Origin: Nitrospirota bacterium | Lineage (GTDB): Bacteria > Nitrospirota > Nitrospiria > JACQBZ01 | Reading direction: 5' to 3' | Length of the DNA stretch: 48,006 nt | NCBI GenBank assembly: GCA_016194285.1 | Contig: JACQBZ010000078.1 | Span: 1 to 48,006, forward strand | Shown here: positions 15,701 through 23,571 of the stretch, piece after piece | Numbering within the stretch: the first letter of the stretch is position 1 | How the letters are laid out: every line of letters starts with the position of its first letter | Translations under genes and position numbers: made by a program | The notes under the pieces: model-generated | Seen by the model: only the letters and a program-made list of their open reading frames with translations | The model's database searches: none | What the model was told of the DNA's origin: nothing

Positions 15701-15930
15701 CAGATCTCGGTCGTTTCGGTGGACTTTACGGTTCCAAGCCCCGTGCTGGAAAGATTGTGTTTCGTGATCTTGATGTTCTCTTGGATGGAAACGGTCCCCG
15801 GCGGGATGGGCGGCTGGGCAAAAACCGGATCGACCGGACCGAACGGTTGCAACATCACAAAACTAAAAATCAATGCCCATGGCCCATGTTTTCTAAATGC
15901 CAGACTCACTACGCTTCGATTTGGACCCAT
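12796..15930 (-). CDS. Large multiheme c-type cytochrome, 11 CXXCH plus one CX3CH
   Basis: ATG 15930 is chosen because GAGAAAGGA precedes it and a Sec signal peptide follows (cleavage after FA, residue 38). The frame also opens at 16095, but the extra residues overlap the NHL gene and look non-native. The 1044-residue product has eleven CXXCH motifs (CVFCH, CLSCH, CTSCH, CLYCH, CRNCH, CFLCH, CVDCH, CFRCH, CTDCH, CFQCH, CHECH). A last one, CYLRCH, has three residues between the cysteines. The first third follows the doubled-CXXCH plan of the three smaller cytochromes here (CHTPHG, CHDGTI, NDHPIS, CHNPH). The gene follows the barrel and NHL genes. I infer an outer-surface electron carrier working with the barrel. 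No transmembrane anchor or lipobox is present. Confidence 0.92.
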   Translation of the reverse strand: MGPNRSVVSLAFRKHGPWALIFSFVMLQPFGPVDPVFAQPPIPPGTVSIQENIKITKHNLSSTGLGTVKSTETTEICVFCHTPHGSNATATALKAPLWNRNIDYQNTQSYILYDNTWSFSFEGTLNDPNKPTGYSRLCLSCHDGTIAIGSVVNKPESGGYLGTAIGMSGVQPGGQMPLGTGGGSNPELTGDTRYLGTNLQNDHPISFRFDTNLATVTDTELVDPGATPAGINDVTPLAPAGGYKTGVKRYGSTAVPSTFENVQCTSCHNPHAVTYPKFLRAPRFQDASESGFLPNNGGGPTPATGQIICLYCHSKPGWSPSTHSVSTAVHAPYPDSTNPYDFDGDTTHTVGAYACRNCHDPHTAQGAKRLHREGVTTFGGSDAVENTCFLCHSPNGTGVNSIIPNLLPAGDPTTGANLRFVAGAARIAPDIFSEFNKDSSICAGGSGTGSAMCLQLAGGHEPVFISRSQEGVQLMSEGLAMAPVINEETPGISTPDVAHVECVDCHNPHQVNSPNFAALSYNGAPNANPPNANGEGGRLKGMKGIGIDILGTHPIAVGRCEPGFVICGTDTTINGTSANRDPYVYEVCFRCHGNSYTNLFGPVSGRQYRYPDDVAILSVPPNYASYVSIPFSSRSDPTNGTTGDQFSFKGFSNKWREFNPLSKDLDTPEMISVDLARYGTLVFSHTQQTKNPAYHPVVMPGRNGSPQLCKQLAAAFDITGCQTGSDTLPSAGVASNALSNLTIQCTDCHNNNKYDAYDNTLNDAPVTPGFLGPLTESNLRPTDIWPALNNDVPYVTGRPGQPIGPHGSIHRRLLRANYDTNILAPGRCFEQQDPPGCTDGDGYNGPGTGGAGAGHGIAGGGKGSNNSHFQKFLLCFQCHDRAAFDPDVTTTYFGQSTLGDKDRSLTRFFGLAPSSAGVDSWWNGNLHMYHLRWSGAMCHECHYNVHSNIEALNTIYGDGHGVGLADDSVDGIVDGVRGTHLINFGPTVEGTTAQKPMWFYDGSGFRCYLRCHNEVMDSCEYQDSSTGTPRARWCAGGRNPGTSG

Positions 15931-15986
15931 CTCGCTTCCTTTCTCTCCTGCGTCCACCGATCTGCGAGGGTGAACGGACGACCTCG

Positions 15987-17102
15987 TCACGGCTGAGGTT
16001 CTCCCAAAAACTGGAAGACTTCCACCCGCTGGTTGTAGGTATCCGCAACATAAATCCGGTTCCTGTTGTCGACAGCAATACCGGCCGGCAACCAAAAGTC
16101 CCCTTCTTTCTCGCCGGCTCGGCCAAAGTTCAAAAGTAACTCCCCTTTCCGGTCAAAGATCTGGATCGTGTCATAGATACCGTCCACCACATAAATATGC
16201 CCGGAAGAGTCCACCGCAACCCCCTTGGGCTTTGAAAAGCTGCCCAAGGTGTTTCCCAGTTGGCCCAGCTTTCCCAAAAATTTTCCGTCCGCATCGAAGA
16301 TCTGAACCCTGAAGTTCATTGAATCCGTGATATAGAGCGTGCCTTCGGAATCGATCGTGATGTGGGTTGGAAAATTGAGCTCACCCTCTTGATTCCCACG
16401 TTGGCCAAATGTCATCAGCCCTTTACCGGAGGGATCAAAAACCGACACGGTATTAGACGCCGTGTCCACCGCATAAAGGCGCCGCAACTTTGGATTGTAG
16501 GCGATGCCGGTCAGACGGTGAAACTGTCCCGCTTCCCCGATCGTCCGGACCAATCTCCGCTTTTTAGGTTCATAAACAAAGATCCGGTTTAGCTCGGAAT
16601 CGGACACATAAATCAAGCCGTTTTCATCCACGGCAACGCCGACCGGCGACATCAGCCGGGATCGGCCTCGCTCAATCCAAAAGATCTGTTGGTAACTCTT
16701 GGCCGAAAAATCGTAGATATGGACCGCTTGCAGTCCGGTGTCCGTGACGTAAACCCGCCCCTTTCCGTCCGTGGTCACGGCATACGGGCGAAGCATGTGC
16801 GGCGCCACCCCCTTCCCAAACAGAAATTCAACGGTCATCCTGAACCAGCTCCGTTTGGCCCCCAGGTCCTTGGGCTCGGAAAAACTATTAAGATACGAAA
16901 TCACCGGCGGGTCGGGCGGCAACGGCCAATACCGTTCGACCTTATTATTCTTCGCCAGTTCGGTCGTGGCACAGGATGTTAAAATCAGGCCCAGACACAA
17001 AAACCCGATCAACCGCCCAAAGGGTCTTTCACCCTTTCCTGATCGGAGCGCGGGAACTCCCCCGGTCCACACGTTGTTCTTGGCCTTGCCAGCCCCGTTC
17101 AT
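15987..17102 (-). CDS. NHL-repeat six-bladed beta-propeller lipoprotein
   Basis: ATG 17102 overlaps the barrel gene's TGA by one base (TGATG), so translation is probably coupled. The 371-residue lipoprotein has lipobox LTSC (Cys44). It then has the WPLPPDPPVISY entry segment and about six NHL repeats (RPYAVTTDGKGRVYVTD, SPVGVAVDENGLIYVSD, LNFPTHITIDSEGTLYITD, KPKGVAVDSSGHIYVVD and similar). It is a paralogue of the NHL lipoprotein at 22502, with the same entry motif and blade order. NHL lipoproteins of this type recur, as I recall, beside multiheme cytochromes and PpiC foldases in metal-respiring bacteria. A role in cytochrome assembly or surface attachment is inferred; it is not itself a redox protein. 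Confidence 0.88.
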   Translation of the reverse strand: MNGAGKAKNNVWTGGVPALRSGKGERPFGRLIGFLCLGLILTSCATTELAKNNKVERYWPLPPDPPVISYLNSFSEPKDLGAKRSWFRMTVEFLFGKGVAPHMLRPYAVTTDGKGRVYVTDTGLQAVHIYDFSAKSYQQIFWIERGRSRLMSPVGVAVDENGLIYVSDSELNRIFVYEPKKRRLVRTIGEAGQFHRLTGIAYNPKLRRLYAVDTASNTVSVFDPSGKGLMTFGQRGNQEGELNFPTHITIDSEGTLYITDSMNFRVQIFDADGKFLGKLGQLGNTLGSFSKPKGVAVDSSGHIYVVDGIYDTIQIFDRKGELLLNFGRAGEKEGDFWLPAGIAVDNRNRIYVADTYNQRVEVFQFLGEPQP

Positions 17103-18967
17103 CAAAATGACCTGCTGGCCCGCGCCATGATGGAGCGGGTCCCATATCGATCGCCGGACGTCCGGGTTTCAATCTCCTGATACTGTAGGCCCAGGAGCAT
17201 TTGGCCGATCTGATAATTTAAAATCACGTCCCCCTCAAAAACATTGACATCCGCCCGATAACGGTTGTCCTCTTCCGTATCTTTTACCGATGCAAGCAGG
17301 TTCATGTTAAAGATCAAATAGGTTGTATACTGGATCTGGCCGGTAAAAATCTGCCGGTCCAGTAGAAGCTCGGCCGGATATTTTTCAATCCGGTAGGTCG
17401 CGTTCACCAGAAGGCCGATCAAGGTCGTATAGTTGGCGTTTACGTCGCCGGAGGTGACTCTTCCGGCGATACCGAAGCCCGAGGTATCGGAGTAGTTGGC
17501 CGCGCCTCGGAGAAACAGGTTATCCCCGTTTAAGACCAAATTCTTATAATAGGAGCTGTCGGCATAGAGCTGGAGGAGATAGGTGCTTTGATTCGTCGTG
17601 ACGGAATCGGTCATGCGCTGGATGTTGCTGTAGGTCGTATTAAAACCGACATGGACGATCTGAGTATTGGTGTTATCCGCGCCCAGCGTGATGAAGTTTC
17701 CGAGATCTCTTGAATCAACGCCCGTCGGATTCGTGTTCGAAAGGCCGTAGGTGATCTGATAGGAGGTCCGGTACTGGAAAAGTTGCCAGGGCCGGCTGTA
17801 CGTGATGTTATACCGGTATTGCTGGAACAGATTATTGGTATCCGGCGTGCCGGTTGCGCTGGTGGAGGTTTGCCCGGCCGTACCGGCCAAGCCGGTCGTC
17901 AGACCGAAGATCGGACGGTAGTTCAAGATCGCATCGGCCGATTCGGAGTTGATCGTTGAATCGGTAACGGAAATGTGCAGATATCGACCGTCGAAGCTCG
18001 AATCCGTTTTTTCGTCGTAGCGTAGGTTCGCCAGTCCCAGAACGGCATAGCTCTTAAAATCATTAAAGTAGGGCGTTTCGGTGTAATTATAACTGGCCAT
18101 TCCATCCCACCAATACAAAGGGGGACGATAAATCAGCGCGGTACCGTAACTCCGCTCCTGAAAGAAGGACACCCCGGCGGTCGGCCCACCCGGTACCAGA
18201 GGAATCGCCGCCACATTCTCGGGGACATGCCGTTGAGCATACCGTCCGTACGCCGTGAGGGTCAGGCTGCTCGTCAACTGGGTATTGGTATCGAGATTGA
18301 CGCCGTGCGAGGTGGAGGGAGAGGTGGTGTTGGTGTCCGCCTCACTAAATTGGTAACCGCCGGACAGACGGGTCGCTCCGACGGTCGTATCGGTGAGGGC
18401 GGTAAACGTTCGGGTAAGAAATTTATCCCCCGCATTGGAATCCAGCTTGGACTGCTGAAAATTTAAGACCAACCGCGGTATTTGGCGGAGGTTGACGACC
18501 CAGTTCGCGCCCAAAGAGTCAATATGGTCCTGGCTGGACAGACTCGTGCCGCCGATACTCAGGTCGCTCTTCCGCTCCACGTGTTGAGCACTCAGATTTA
18601 AAGGAGACCATACCGGAAACAAATTCATTGTGAGACGGTAATCCATCACCGTAAAACGGTTCTTTTGATTCGTCTGGTCAATATTGACGTCCTGATCCAG
18701 CCACGAGACATCGGCGCGATAACCGCCTAGGCGGTAGGCGTCTCCAAAAACAAACAGGGCGTATTGTTGATTGAGCGAACGTATGGTGCTGGTCGTGCTA
18801 CTCACGTCGGTATCCTGAAAAGTTGTGGATTTGTTGTAATTGATGTTTAACGAGCCTCCAAGATTGAGAAGCCGCGCCTGGGCTTCCGCGCATTCCACAA
18901 CAACCCATAAGGCCGCGATGATCCACAGCCAGCGGCCGTCGGGCCTCGGAAATCGCGATGCGGCCAT
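17102..18967 (-). CDS. Outer-membrane beta-barrel (porin-like) of the cytochrome locus
   Basis: The start at ATG 18967 gives a typical signal peptide (core WIIAALWVVV, cleavage after AEA near residue 29). Starts further upstream at 19051 are possible but add an unlikely leader. The 621-residue product is rich in alternating aromatic/polar strands (for example YALFVFGDAYRLGGY and NYTTLIGLLVNATYRI), Asn/Thr/Ser turns, no cysteine beyond the signal peptide, and a C-terminal Phe preceded by RASRS, the usual beta-barrel assembly signal. Length would suit a barrel of 20 or more strands, similar in size to porins of porin-cytochrome conduits. Flanked by a periplasmic foldase upstream and NHL and cytochrome genes downstream. 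I infer that it sheathes a cytochrome across the outer membrane. No primary-sequence family assignment was possible by eye. Confidence 0.8.
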   Translation of the reverse strand: MAASRFPRPDGRWLWIIAALWVVVECAEAQARLLNLGGSLNINYNKSTTFQDTDVSSTTSTIRSLNQQYALFVFGDAYRLGGYRADVSWLDQDVNIDQTNQKNRFTVMDYRLTMNLFPVWSPLNLSAQHVERKSDLSIGGTSLSSQDHIDSLGANWVVNLRQIPRLVLNFQQSKLDSNAGDKFLTRTFTALTDTTVGATRLSGGYQFSEADTNTTSPSTSHGVNLDTNTQLTSSLTLTAYGRYAQRHVPENVAAIPLVPGGPTAGVSFFQERSYGTALIYRPPLYWWDGMASYNYTETPYFNDFKSYAVLGLANLRYDEKTDSSFDGRYLHISVTDSTINSESADAILNYRPIFGLTTGLAGTAGQTSTSATGTPDTNNLFQQYRYNITYSRPWQLFQYRTSYQITYGLSNTNPTGVDSRDLGNFITLGADNTNTQIVHVGFNTTYSNIQRMTDSVTTNQSTYLLQLYADSSYYKNLVLNGDNLFLRGAANYSDTSGFGIAGRVTSGDVNANYTTLIGLLVNATYRIEKYPAELLLDRQIFTGQIQYTTYLIFNMNLLASVKDTEEDNRYRADVNVFEGDVILNYQIGQMLLGLQYQEIETRTSGDRYGTRSIMARASRSF

Positions 18968-19124
18968 CCTTGTCTCTATCCATTGATGACACTTCCCTAA
19001 TAACGCGGATCGGAACCAGCGGTCAAAACAACCCTTGACTCCCCTTTGCATCAATGGCCCCGCGCCCCGAGGAAGGATCTATCCTGAAAAATGGATCCTC
19101 AGAATCAATCGACGAAATACCGAA

Positions 19125-20168
19125 TCAGTAGACTTTAATCTCGGCCTTTGCACGAAGGCCGTCCATCCACTCTTTCAACTTCGCGTCCGTTGCGGACTCC
19201 TGCATTTCTTTCCGCAGCAAGTCCTTGTTGAGATCGTCAAAGGCCATCTGCTGCGCCGGTTGTTTCTCCTCCACTTTGAATACCACATACCCGTAAAGCG
19301 TCTGAACCGGATCGCTGAAGGAACCCACGTTCCGGTCATACGCCACCCCTTCCAGCTCGGCATAAGGCAGCCGACCTTGATGAAGAAGACCGGTATCGCC
19401 CCCCTTCGATTTCAACTCCTCCTCATCCGAAAACTCTCGCACCAATTTTTCAAAATCTTCGCCTTTTCGGGCGCGGTCGGCCAATTCCTGCGCCTTCTGA
19501 CGGGCCTTTTCCCAATCCGAAGCAAGGCCGGAGGGATCCACACGGATCAATAAAATCCGCAACCGGATTTGCGGGGGACGTTTGAACTGGTCCCGATGAC
19601 CGTCAAAATAACGTTTCATCTGGTCATCGCCAATGCTGATTTTCGAACGAACCTCCTGATCGGTCAACTGCTTGATGGCCAGGTAGCGCTCGACCCCCCC
19701 TCGGATATCCTCCAGGGTCAGCCCTTGAGCCTTTAACGCCTTCTGATATTTCTCTTCCGACGGAAACCGACTCTCGATCTTCTGAAGTTCGGCCTCGACG
19801 GATTCCGGCTTGACCTTGATCTTCAACCGCTGGGCCTCCTGAAACAGGATTTCCTGACCGATGAGTTTATTCAGTTCTTCGGTTCGCATCTCGGTCAAAC
19901 GCTTCTGGGACAGATTACGATGGCCGGTCTCCGGGATCCGTCCCTCCATGGCCTTCTTCAGATCCAGCGCCCGGATTTCGACGCCGTTGACTGAAGCGAC
20001 CGGTTTTGATAAGGCAGATCCTTCGTCTTTACCGGCGGATTGAGTTTCGGGCCCGCCGGCTTGGACTCCGGTGTTCACAAGAGAGAGGAGCGCAAATAAA
20101 AATATCGCCAGTATACGACATCCTCTATTCCTGCCGCGGATCCACCTGTTTGGTTTTTTATCGTCCAT
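19125..20168 (-). CDS. Periplasmic PpiC/SurA-type peptidyl-prolyl isomerase
   Basis: ATG 20168 gives a Sec signal peptide (core LAIFLFALLSLV, cleavage near VQA37). No clear ribosome site precedes it. The mature protein has an N-terminal SurA_N-like helical region (about 50-195, beginning KPVASVNGVEI) and a parvulin rotamase domain at about 200-302, with QIRLRILLI, FSDEEELKSKGGDTGLL, VGSFSDPVQTLYGYVVFKVEEK. A short helical tail follows. SurA/PpiC foldases help outer-membrane barrels and secreted proteins fold. Its position directly before the barrel gene supports that client. A terminator-like hairpin with a T6 tract sits just upstream, so expression may be attenuated relative to the preceding cytochromes. 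Confidence 0.92.
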   Translation of the reverse strand: MDDKKPNRWIRGRNRGCRILAIFLFALLSLVNTGVQAGGPETQSAGKDEGSALSKPVASVNGVEIRALDLKKAMEGRIPETGHRNLSQKRLTEMRTEELNKLIGQEILFQEAQRLKIKVKPESVEAELQKIESRFPSEEKYQKALKAQGLTLEDIRGGVERYLAIKQLTDQEVRSKISIGDDQMKRYFDGHRDQFKRPPQIRLRILLIRVDPSGLASDWEKARQKAQELADRARKGEDFEKLVREFSDEEELKSKGGDTGLLHQGRLPYAELEGVAYDRNVGSFSDPVQTLYGYVVFKVEEKQPAQQMAFDDLNKDLLRKEMQESATDAKLKEWMDGLRAKAEIKVY

Positions 20169-20172
20169 ATAT

Positions 20173-20213
20173 AAAAAACAGGATGCCTCACCCCCGGACA
20201 GCGGGAAGCATCC
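20173..20213 (-). terminator. Terminator/attenuator-like hairpin just upstream of the PpiC gene
   Basis: On the minus strand GGATGC (20213-20208) pairs with GCATCC (20186-20181). An inner CCCGC/GGGGG-type pairing strengthens the stem, and TG plus TTTTTT follow (20178-20173). The T-tract ends four bases before the PpiC start codon. The geometry matches an intrinsic terminator with possible read-through. Confidence 0.5.
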
Positions 20214-20242
20214 AAGAAATGAACCTCTTAATTTCGGTCTGT

Positions 20243-20265
20243 AGGGGCGGGATGATCCCGCCCCT
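20243..20265. repeat. Perfect 23-base palindrome (REP-like)
   Basis: Two 11-base arms, AGGGGCGGGAT and ATCCCGCCCCT, flank a single G. It lies 14 bases after the tetraheme cytochrome stop. No T-tract follows, so it looks like a repetitive extragenic palindrome or an mRNA-end stabiliser rather than a terminator. Confidence 0.6.
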
Positions 20266-20279
20266 AACATCATACTCGG

Positions 20280-21311
20280 TTATTTCTGATGGCAGGAGAT
20301 GCAGATCAGACTTCCTGCGTTTGGATTATCCGCGATCAATTCGGAATCTCCATTGTTCAAAAGGTCATTCACGGTCGTCGCGCCACCGCCGCTGGGAAGA
20401 ACTTGCGCCGCGTCATACCGGCTTGGGAGTCGCAAGAACATCGGCCGTGGCGCATGCGGGTTGTGGCAGGAGGCGCATTCAATGAAATTGCCGGCCCCCG
20501 GGTTCCGATCCACGCCGGGATAGGAGCGAAGCGCATCCCGCCTGTCCGTAGGGATCGATGCATTTCCTTGTCGGGACAAGAGCCTTAACCCATTGGCGGG
20601 ATTGGCCGGAGGAGAATTGAGCCGCAGCTCATCAAACTGCGGATCAGTGATAGGAATCTCCATGCTGATCGGGTGATCATCCCGCAGGTCTGTTGTGAGG
20701 TTTGGAAACGGCGCCGCGCCTACCGTCATGAGCTGGTAGTTTGTCCCTGTGTCGGTTCGAGTTGCATTGGCCATGGACTTATCGGCATCTAAAAAGGCGG
20801 TGGCCGCGGTGATGATTCCTGTGGTGGCTCCCGGAGGAATGATGTTTGCCGGTCGGTATCCGCCGGAGCCGCTCATGTTGATCAAGGAATCAAGCGCGAT
20901 TGTTCCGTCGTGGCAGGACAGACAGGCGAGAGAAACGCCTTGAGGCTGACCGGAATTGGTCCCGTCGAAGTTAGGGCCACCGTAAATTTGGTAGCCTGAG
21001 TTTAATGGAACTGTTCGGTTCCATAACGGCGTTGCACCCGGCGCACTCGGGCTCGCTCCATGCGGGGTGTGGCAGAAAACACAGACCTCGGCCGAACTGC
21101 TCCCGGCGTTCGGGAGGTTCGGGTTGAAGTCTCCCGGCTTTCCGGATCCGAGGTTATGCAGCGTGTTCTTAATGTCTTCCGCCGGCACGGAGGCTGGGTA
21201 AGGAGCCGGATGACCTGTACCGCTACCCAAATGCTTTGCCCATCCAAGGGTCGGCGGACTGATCATCAGCGCCCCCGCAACGAGCACGAGAACTTTCAAT
21301 TTAAACTGCAT
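20280..21311 (-). CDS. Tetraheme c-type cytochrome (doubled-CXXCH family)
   Basis: ATG 21311 is preferred (AAAGGAG about ten bases upstream, then a Sec signal peptide ending GWA near residue 25). The 343-residue product has four CXXCH sites: CVFCHTPHG, CLSCHDGTI, CASCHNPH and a C-terminal CISCHQK. Spaced between them are conserved His-bearing motifs NTLHNLG and RDDHPIS, which could supply distal heme ligands. The order is the same as in the next gene upstream and in the first third of the 12-site cytochrome, so these are duplicates of one module. Secreted, soluble, probably periplasmic or extracellular. A 23-base palindrome and a terminator-like hairpin separate it from the foldase gene. Confidence 0.92.
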   Translation of the reverse strand: MQFKLKVLVLVAGALMISPPTLGWAKHLGSGTGHPAPYPASVPAEDIKNTLHNLGSGKPGDFNPNLPNAGSSSAEVCVFCHTPHGASPSAPGATPLWNRTVPLNSGYQIYGGPNFDGTNSGQPQGVSLACLSCHDGTIALDSLINMSGSGGYRPANIIPPGATTGIITAATAFLDADKSMANATRTDTGTNYQLMTVGAAPFPNLTTDLRDDHPISMEIPITDPQFDELRLNSPPANPANGLRLLSRQGNASIPTDRRDALRSYPGVDRNPGAGNFIECASCHNPHAPRPMFLRLPSRYDAAQVLPSGGGATTVNDLLNNGDSELIADNPNAGSLICISCHQK

Positions 21312-21354
21312 CGTTCTATACTCCTTTCTATGTTCTGGAACATTGGGCCTCAAG

Positions 21355-22479
21355 TTATTTTGCATGACAGGACAAACAGATCGCACTCCCCGCATTGGGC
21401 CGCTGTCCCCACATTTTCCCGGTGGGGTTTCCGGAGGTATCCGACGGAGAGAGATCCTTTTCAACCAAGCCCGGCACGCCGCTCGGAAGTCTCAAGAACG
21501 ACACTCGAGGGGTATGGGGGTTGTGACAAGAAGCGCATTCGATATAATAACGCCCGGGCTGCTCGGTGGACGGGTACGCACGAAGCCGGTCCCGCTTCTC
21601 CAGCGGCCAGACCGCCAGTTGCGGCGGGACCCCGGGCGTCAGAGGTGACGTTCGGCTGATATAGGCCACGCTGGTCCCGTCCGTCCCGCCGTCCAATTTG
21701 GACGTCGTCAGATCTTGACAGATCTGGCTGAACTGGGCATCGGTGAGGCAGGGGATTTCCATCCCGATCGGGTGATCATCCCGAAGATCAAGCCCCAGAT
21801 TCGGGAAGGGCTGGGCTCCCTCGCTTCCTCCGCCCCCGTGCACCAGGTCATGAAGACCCCCGGAATAAGGACTTTCACCGGTCGTCTCCACCTCGGTCGT
21901 ATCCCGCAGTCCCTCGGTAAAGGTCTTGTCGCCATCCACAATCCCGCCCCCGAAAAAATTAATCGACGTCGTGCTGGTCCCCGGGCCGCGGCCCGTACCG
22001 AGGTTGGTCGGAATGAATCCACCCGATCCCGGCCCGTTGATCATCGCATCAAAGGCGATGCTTCCGTCGTGGCAGGACAGACAGGCCAGCGACACTCCCT
22101 TGGGCCGATGCGTCCCGGTGAAGTCTTGCGCGTCGAAATTCGGAGATTCATATACTTCATAACTGGAATCGTCCGGCAGGAGACGGTTCCAGAGAGGCGC
22201 ATGGGTCGAGGCGGCCAAATTGGCGCCGTGCGGCGTGTGGCAGAAAACGCAGATCTCGGTTGTGCCGGTGGCATTGATATCGGGATTGGAGGAGAGATTG
22301 TGTTTCGTCCGGCTCACGTCTTCCGACAACCTCACATCATGCGTCGCCCACACCGGCCACTCCATGGACACCATTCCGAGCGCGCCGAGGATCACTTGAA
22401 CCATGAGGATCTTGGAAACGATTAAACGCCGCACAATCCGTTTGCCTCCGAACCGATCCTGTATCGTCGGAACCCGCAT
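21355..22479 (-). CDS. Tetraheme c-type cytochrome (doubled-CXXCH family)
   Basis: ATG 22479 has AAGGAG five bases upstream, inside the 22-base gap after the NHL gene. The 374-residue product has a signal peptide with a long basic n-region (cleavage near VWA45). Four CXXCH sites follow: CVFCHTPHG, CLSCHDGSI, CASCHNPH and the terminal CLSCHAK. RTKHNLSS and RDDHPIG provide further conserved histidines. An extra Cys pair (PCLTDAQFSQIC) absent from its paralogue may form a disulphide. Paralogous to the gene immediately downstream. Predicted exported electron-transfer protein of the same operon. Confidence 0.92.
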   Translation of the reverse strand: MRVPTIQDRFGGKRIVRRLIVSKILMVQVILGALGMVSMEWPVWATHDVRLSEDVSRTKHNLSSNPDINATGTTEICVFCHTPHGANLAASTHAPLWNRLLPDDSSYEVYESPNFDAQDFTGTHRPKGVSLACLSCHDGSIAFDAMINGPGSGGFIPTNLGTGRGPGTSTTSINFFGGGIVDGDKTFTEGLRDTTEVETTGESPYSGGLHDLVHGGGGSEGAQPFPNLGLDLRDDHPIGMEIPCLTDAQFSQICQDLTTSKLDGGTDGTSVAYISRTSPLTPGVPPQLAVWPLEKRDRLRAYPSTEQPGRYYIECASCHNPHTPRVSFLRLPSGVPGLVEKDLSPSDTSGNPTGKMWGQRPNAGSAICLSCHAK

Positions 22480-22501
22480 TGGACTCCTTGCAAAACCCGT
22501 C

Positions 22502-23560
22502 TCACTTCTTCACGGCGGCCGCTTGTCGGGCCTTGTAATTCTCACTCAGGTATTGATACACATTAATCCGATGATTGTATTGATCCGCCACATAAATCAG
22601 GTCGTCCTGATCAATGTACATGCCGGCCGGCAACCAGAACTGTCCCGACCGGTTTCCAAACCCGCCGAAGAAAAGCAGGAGTTGGCCCTGCCGATCAAAA
22701 ATCTGGACATTGTTGAACGCGGCATCCACCACATAGATATGCCCTTCCGAGTCAACCGCAATTCCCTTGGGCTTTGCAAACTGGCCCAGCCCGGTGCCGA
22801 CGCTGCCGAACTTGGACACAAATTTTCCGTCCGGGTCAAAAATCTGGACTCGGAAATTAAACGTATCCATGACAAATAACTTGCCGTCTTTGTCGATCGC
22901 GATGTTCGTGGGGAAATTGAGCTGACCATCCTCGACGCCGCGTCCCCCAAAATCGAAAAGAAACTTTCCATCTTTTGAATCAAAGACGGAGACGTTGTGT
23001 TTTTTTGTATCGACGATATAGACGCGATTTAACGCCTCGTTGACCACAACGCCGACCGGTTGATCGAAACGACCCTTCTCGCCGATTCCGAACAGAAAAT
23101 TTCCGTCATGATCGTACACCACGGCCCGGTTTTCCAGCGTGTCCGTCACGTAGATCCGACCGGCCGCGTCGGTCGTGACCCCCATCGGCTTGGCCAGCAC
23201 ACCCGGCCCTTCCAAACCGATCACCGTGAATTCCTGTTTTTTGGTATCAAATAAGAGGACCGTCGGCCACCCGCTGTCCGTCACAAATAACCGCCCTTCC
23301 CGGTCCATGTGGACGGCATACGGTTTGGCGATGCGCGCGGCCGATTGGGAACCGGTGATGATCTCTGAAAGGGTTTTCCAAAAACTTTTCCGTTCAATGT
23401 CATTCGAACTGCTGATGCTCTTGACGTACTTGATCCTCGGTTCCTCGGGAGGCAACGGCCAGATGAGCTCCGCGGGCTTCGGGGCCGTGGCACAACCCGT
23501 CGCCAGCAGAAGAACGATCAGCAGCCCGAACAGACGATTTCGTCGAATTTTCATCCCCAT
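22502..23560 (-). CDS. NHL-repeat six-bladed beta-propeller lipoprotein
   Basis: ATG 23560 is preferred: it leaves an 11-base gap after the pentaheme gene and keeps GGA about seven bases upstream. A longer reading would overlap that gene. The 352-residue product has lipobox ATGC (Cys23), an entry motif WPLPPEEPRIKYV and six NHL repeats (KPYAVHMDREGRLFVTD, KPMGVTTDAAGRIYVTD, LNFPTNIAIDKDGKLFVMD, KPKGIAVDSEGHIYVVD, LPAGMYIDQDDLIYVAD). Paralogous to the NHL lipoprotein at 15987. Each NHL gene is paired with doubled-CXXCH cytochromes, suggesting duplication of an NHL-cytochrome unit. Probably a membrane-anchored assembly or docking partner. Confidence 0.88.
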   Translation of the reverse strand: MGMKIRRNRLFGLLIVLLLATGCATAPKPAELIWPLPPEEPRIKYVKSISSSNDIERKSFWKTLSEIITGSQSAARIAKPYAVHMDREGRLFVTDSGWPTVLLFDTKKQEFTVIGLEGPGVLAKPMGVTTDAAGRIYVTDTLENRAVVYDHDGNFLFGIGEKGRFDQPVGVVVNEALNRVYIVDTKKHNVSVFDSKDGKFLFDFGGRGVEDGQLNFPTNIAIDKDGKLFVMDTFNFRVQIFDPDGKFVSKFGSVGTGLGQFAKPKGIAVDSEGHIYVVDAAFNNVQIFDRQGQLLLFFGGFGNRSGQFWLPAGMYIDQDDLIYVADQYNHRINVYQYLSENYKARQAAAVKK

Positions 23561-23571
23561 GGTTCCATCCG

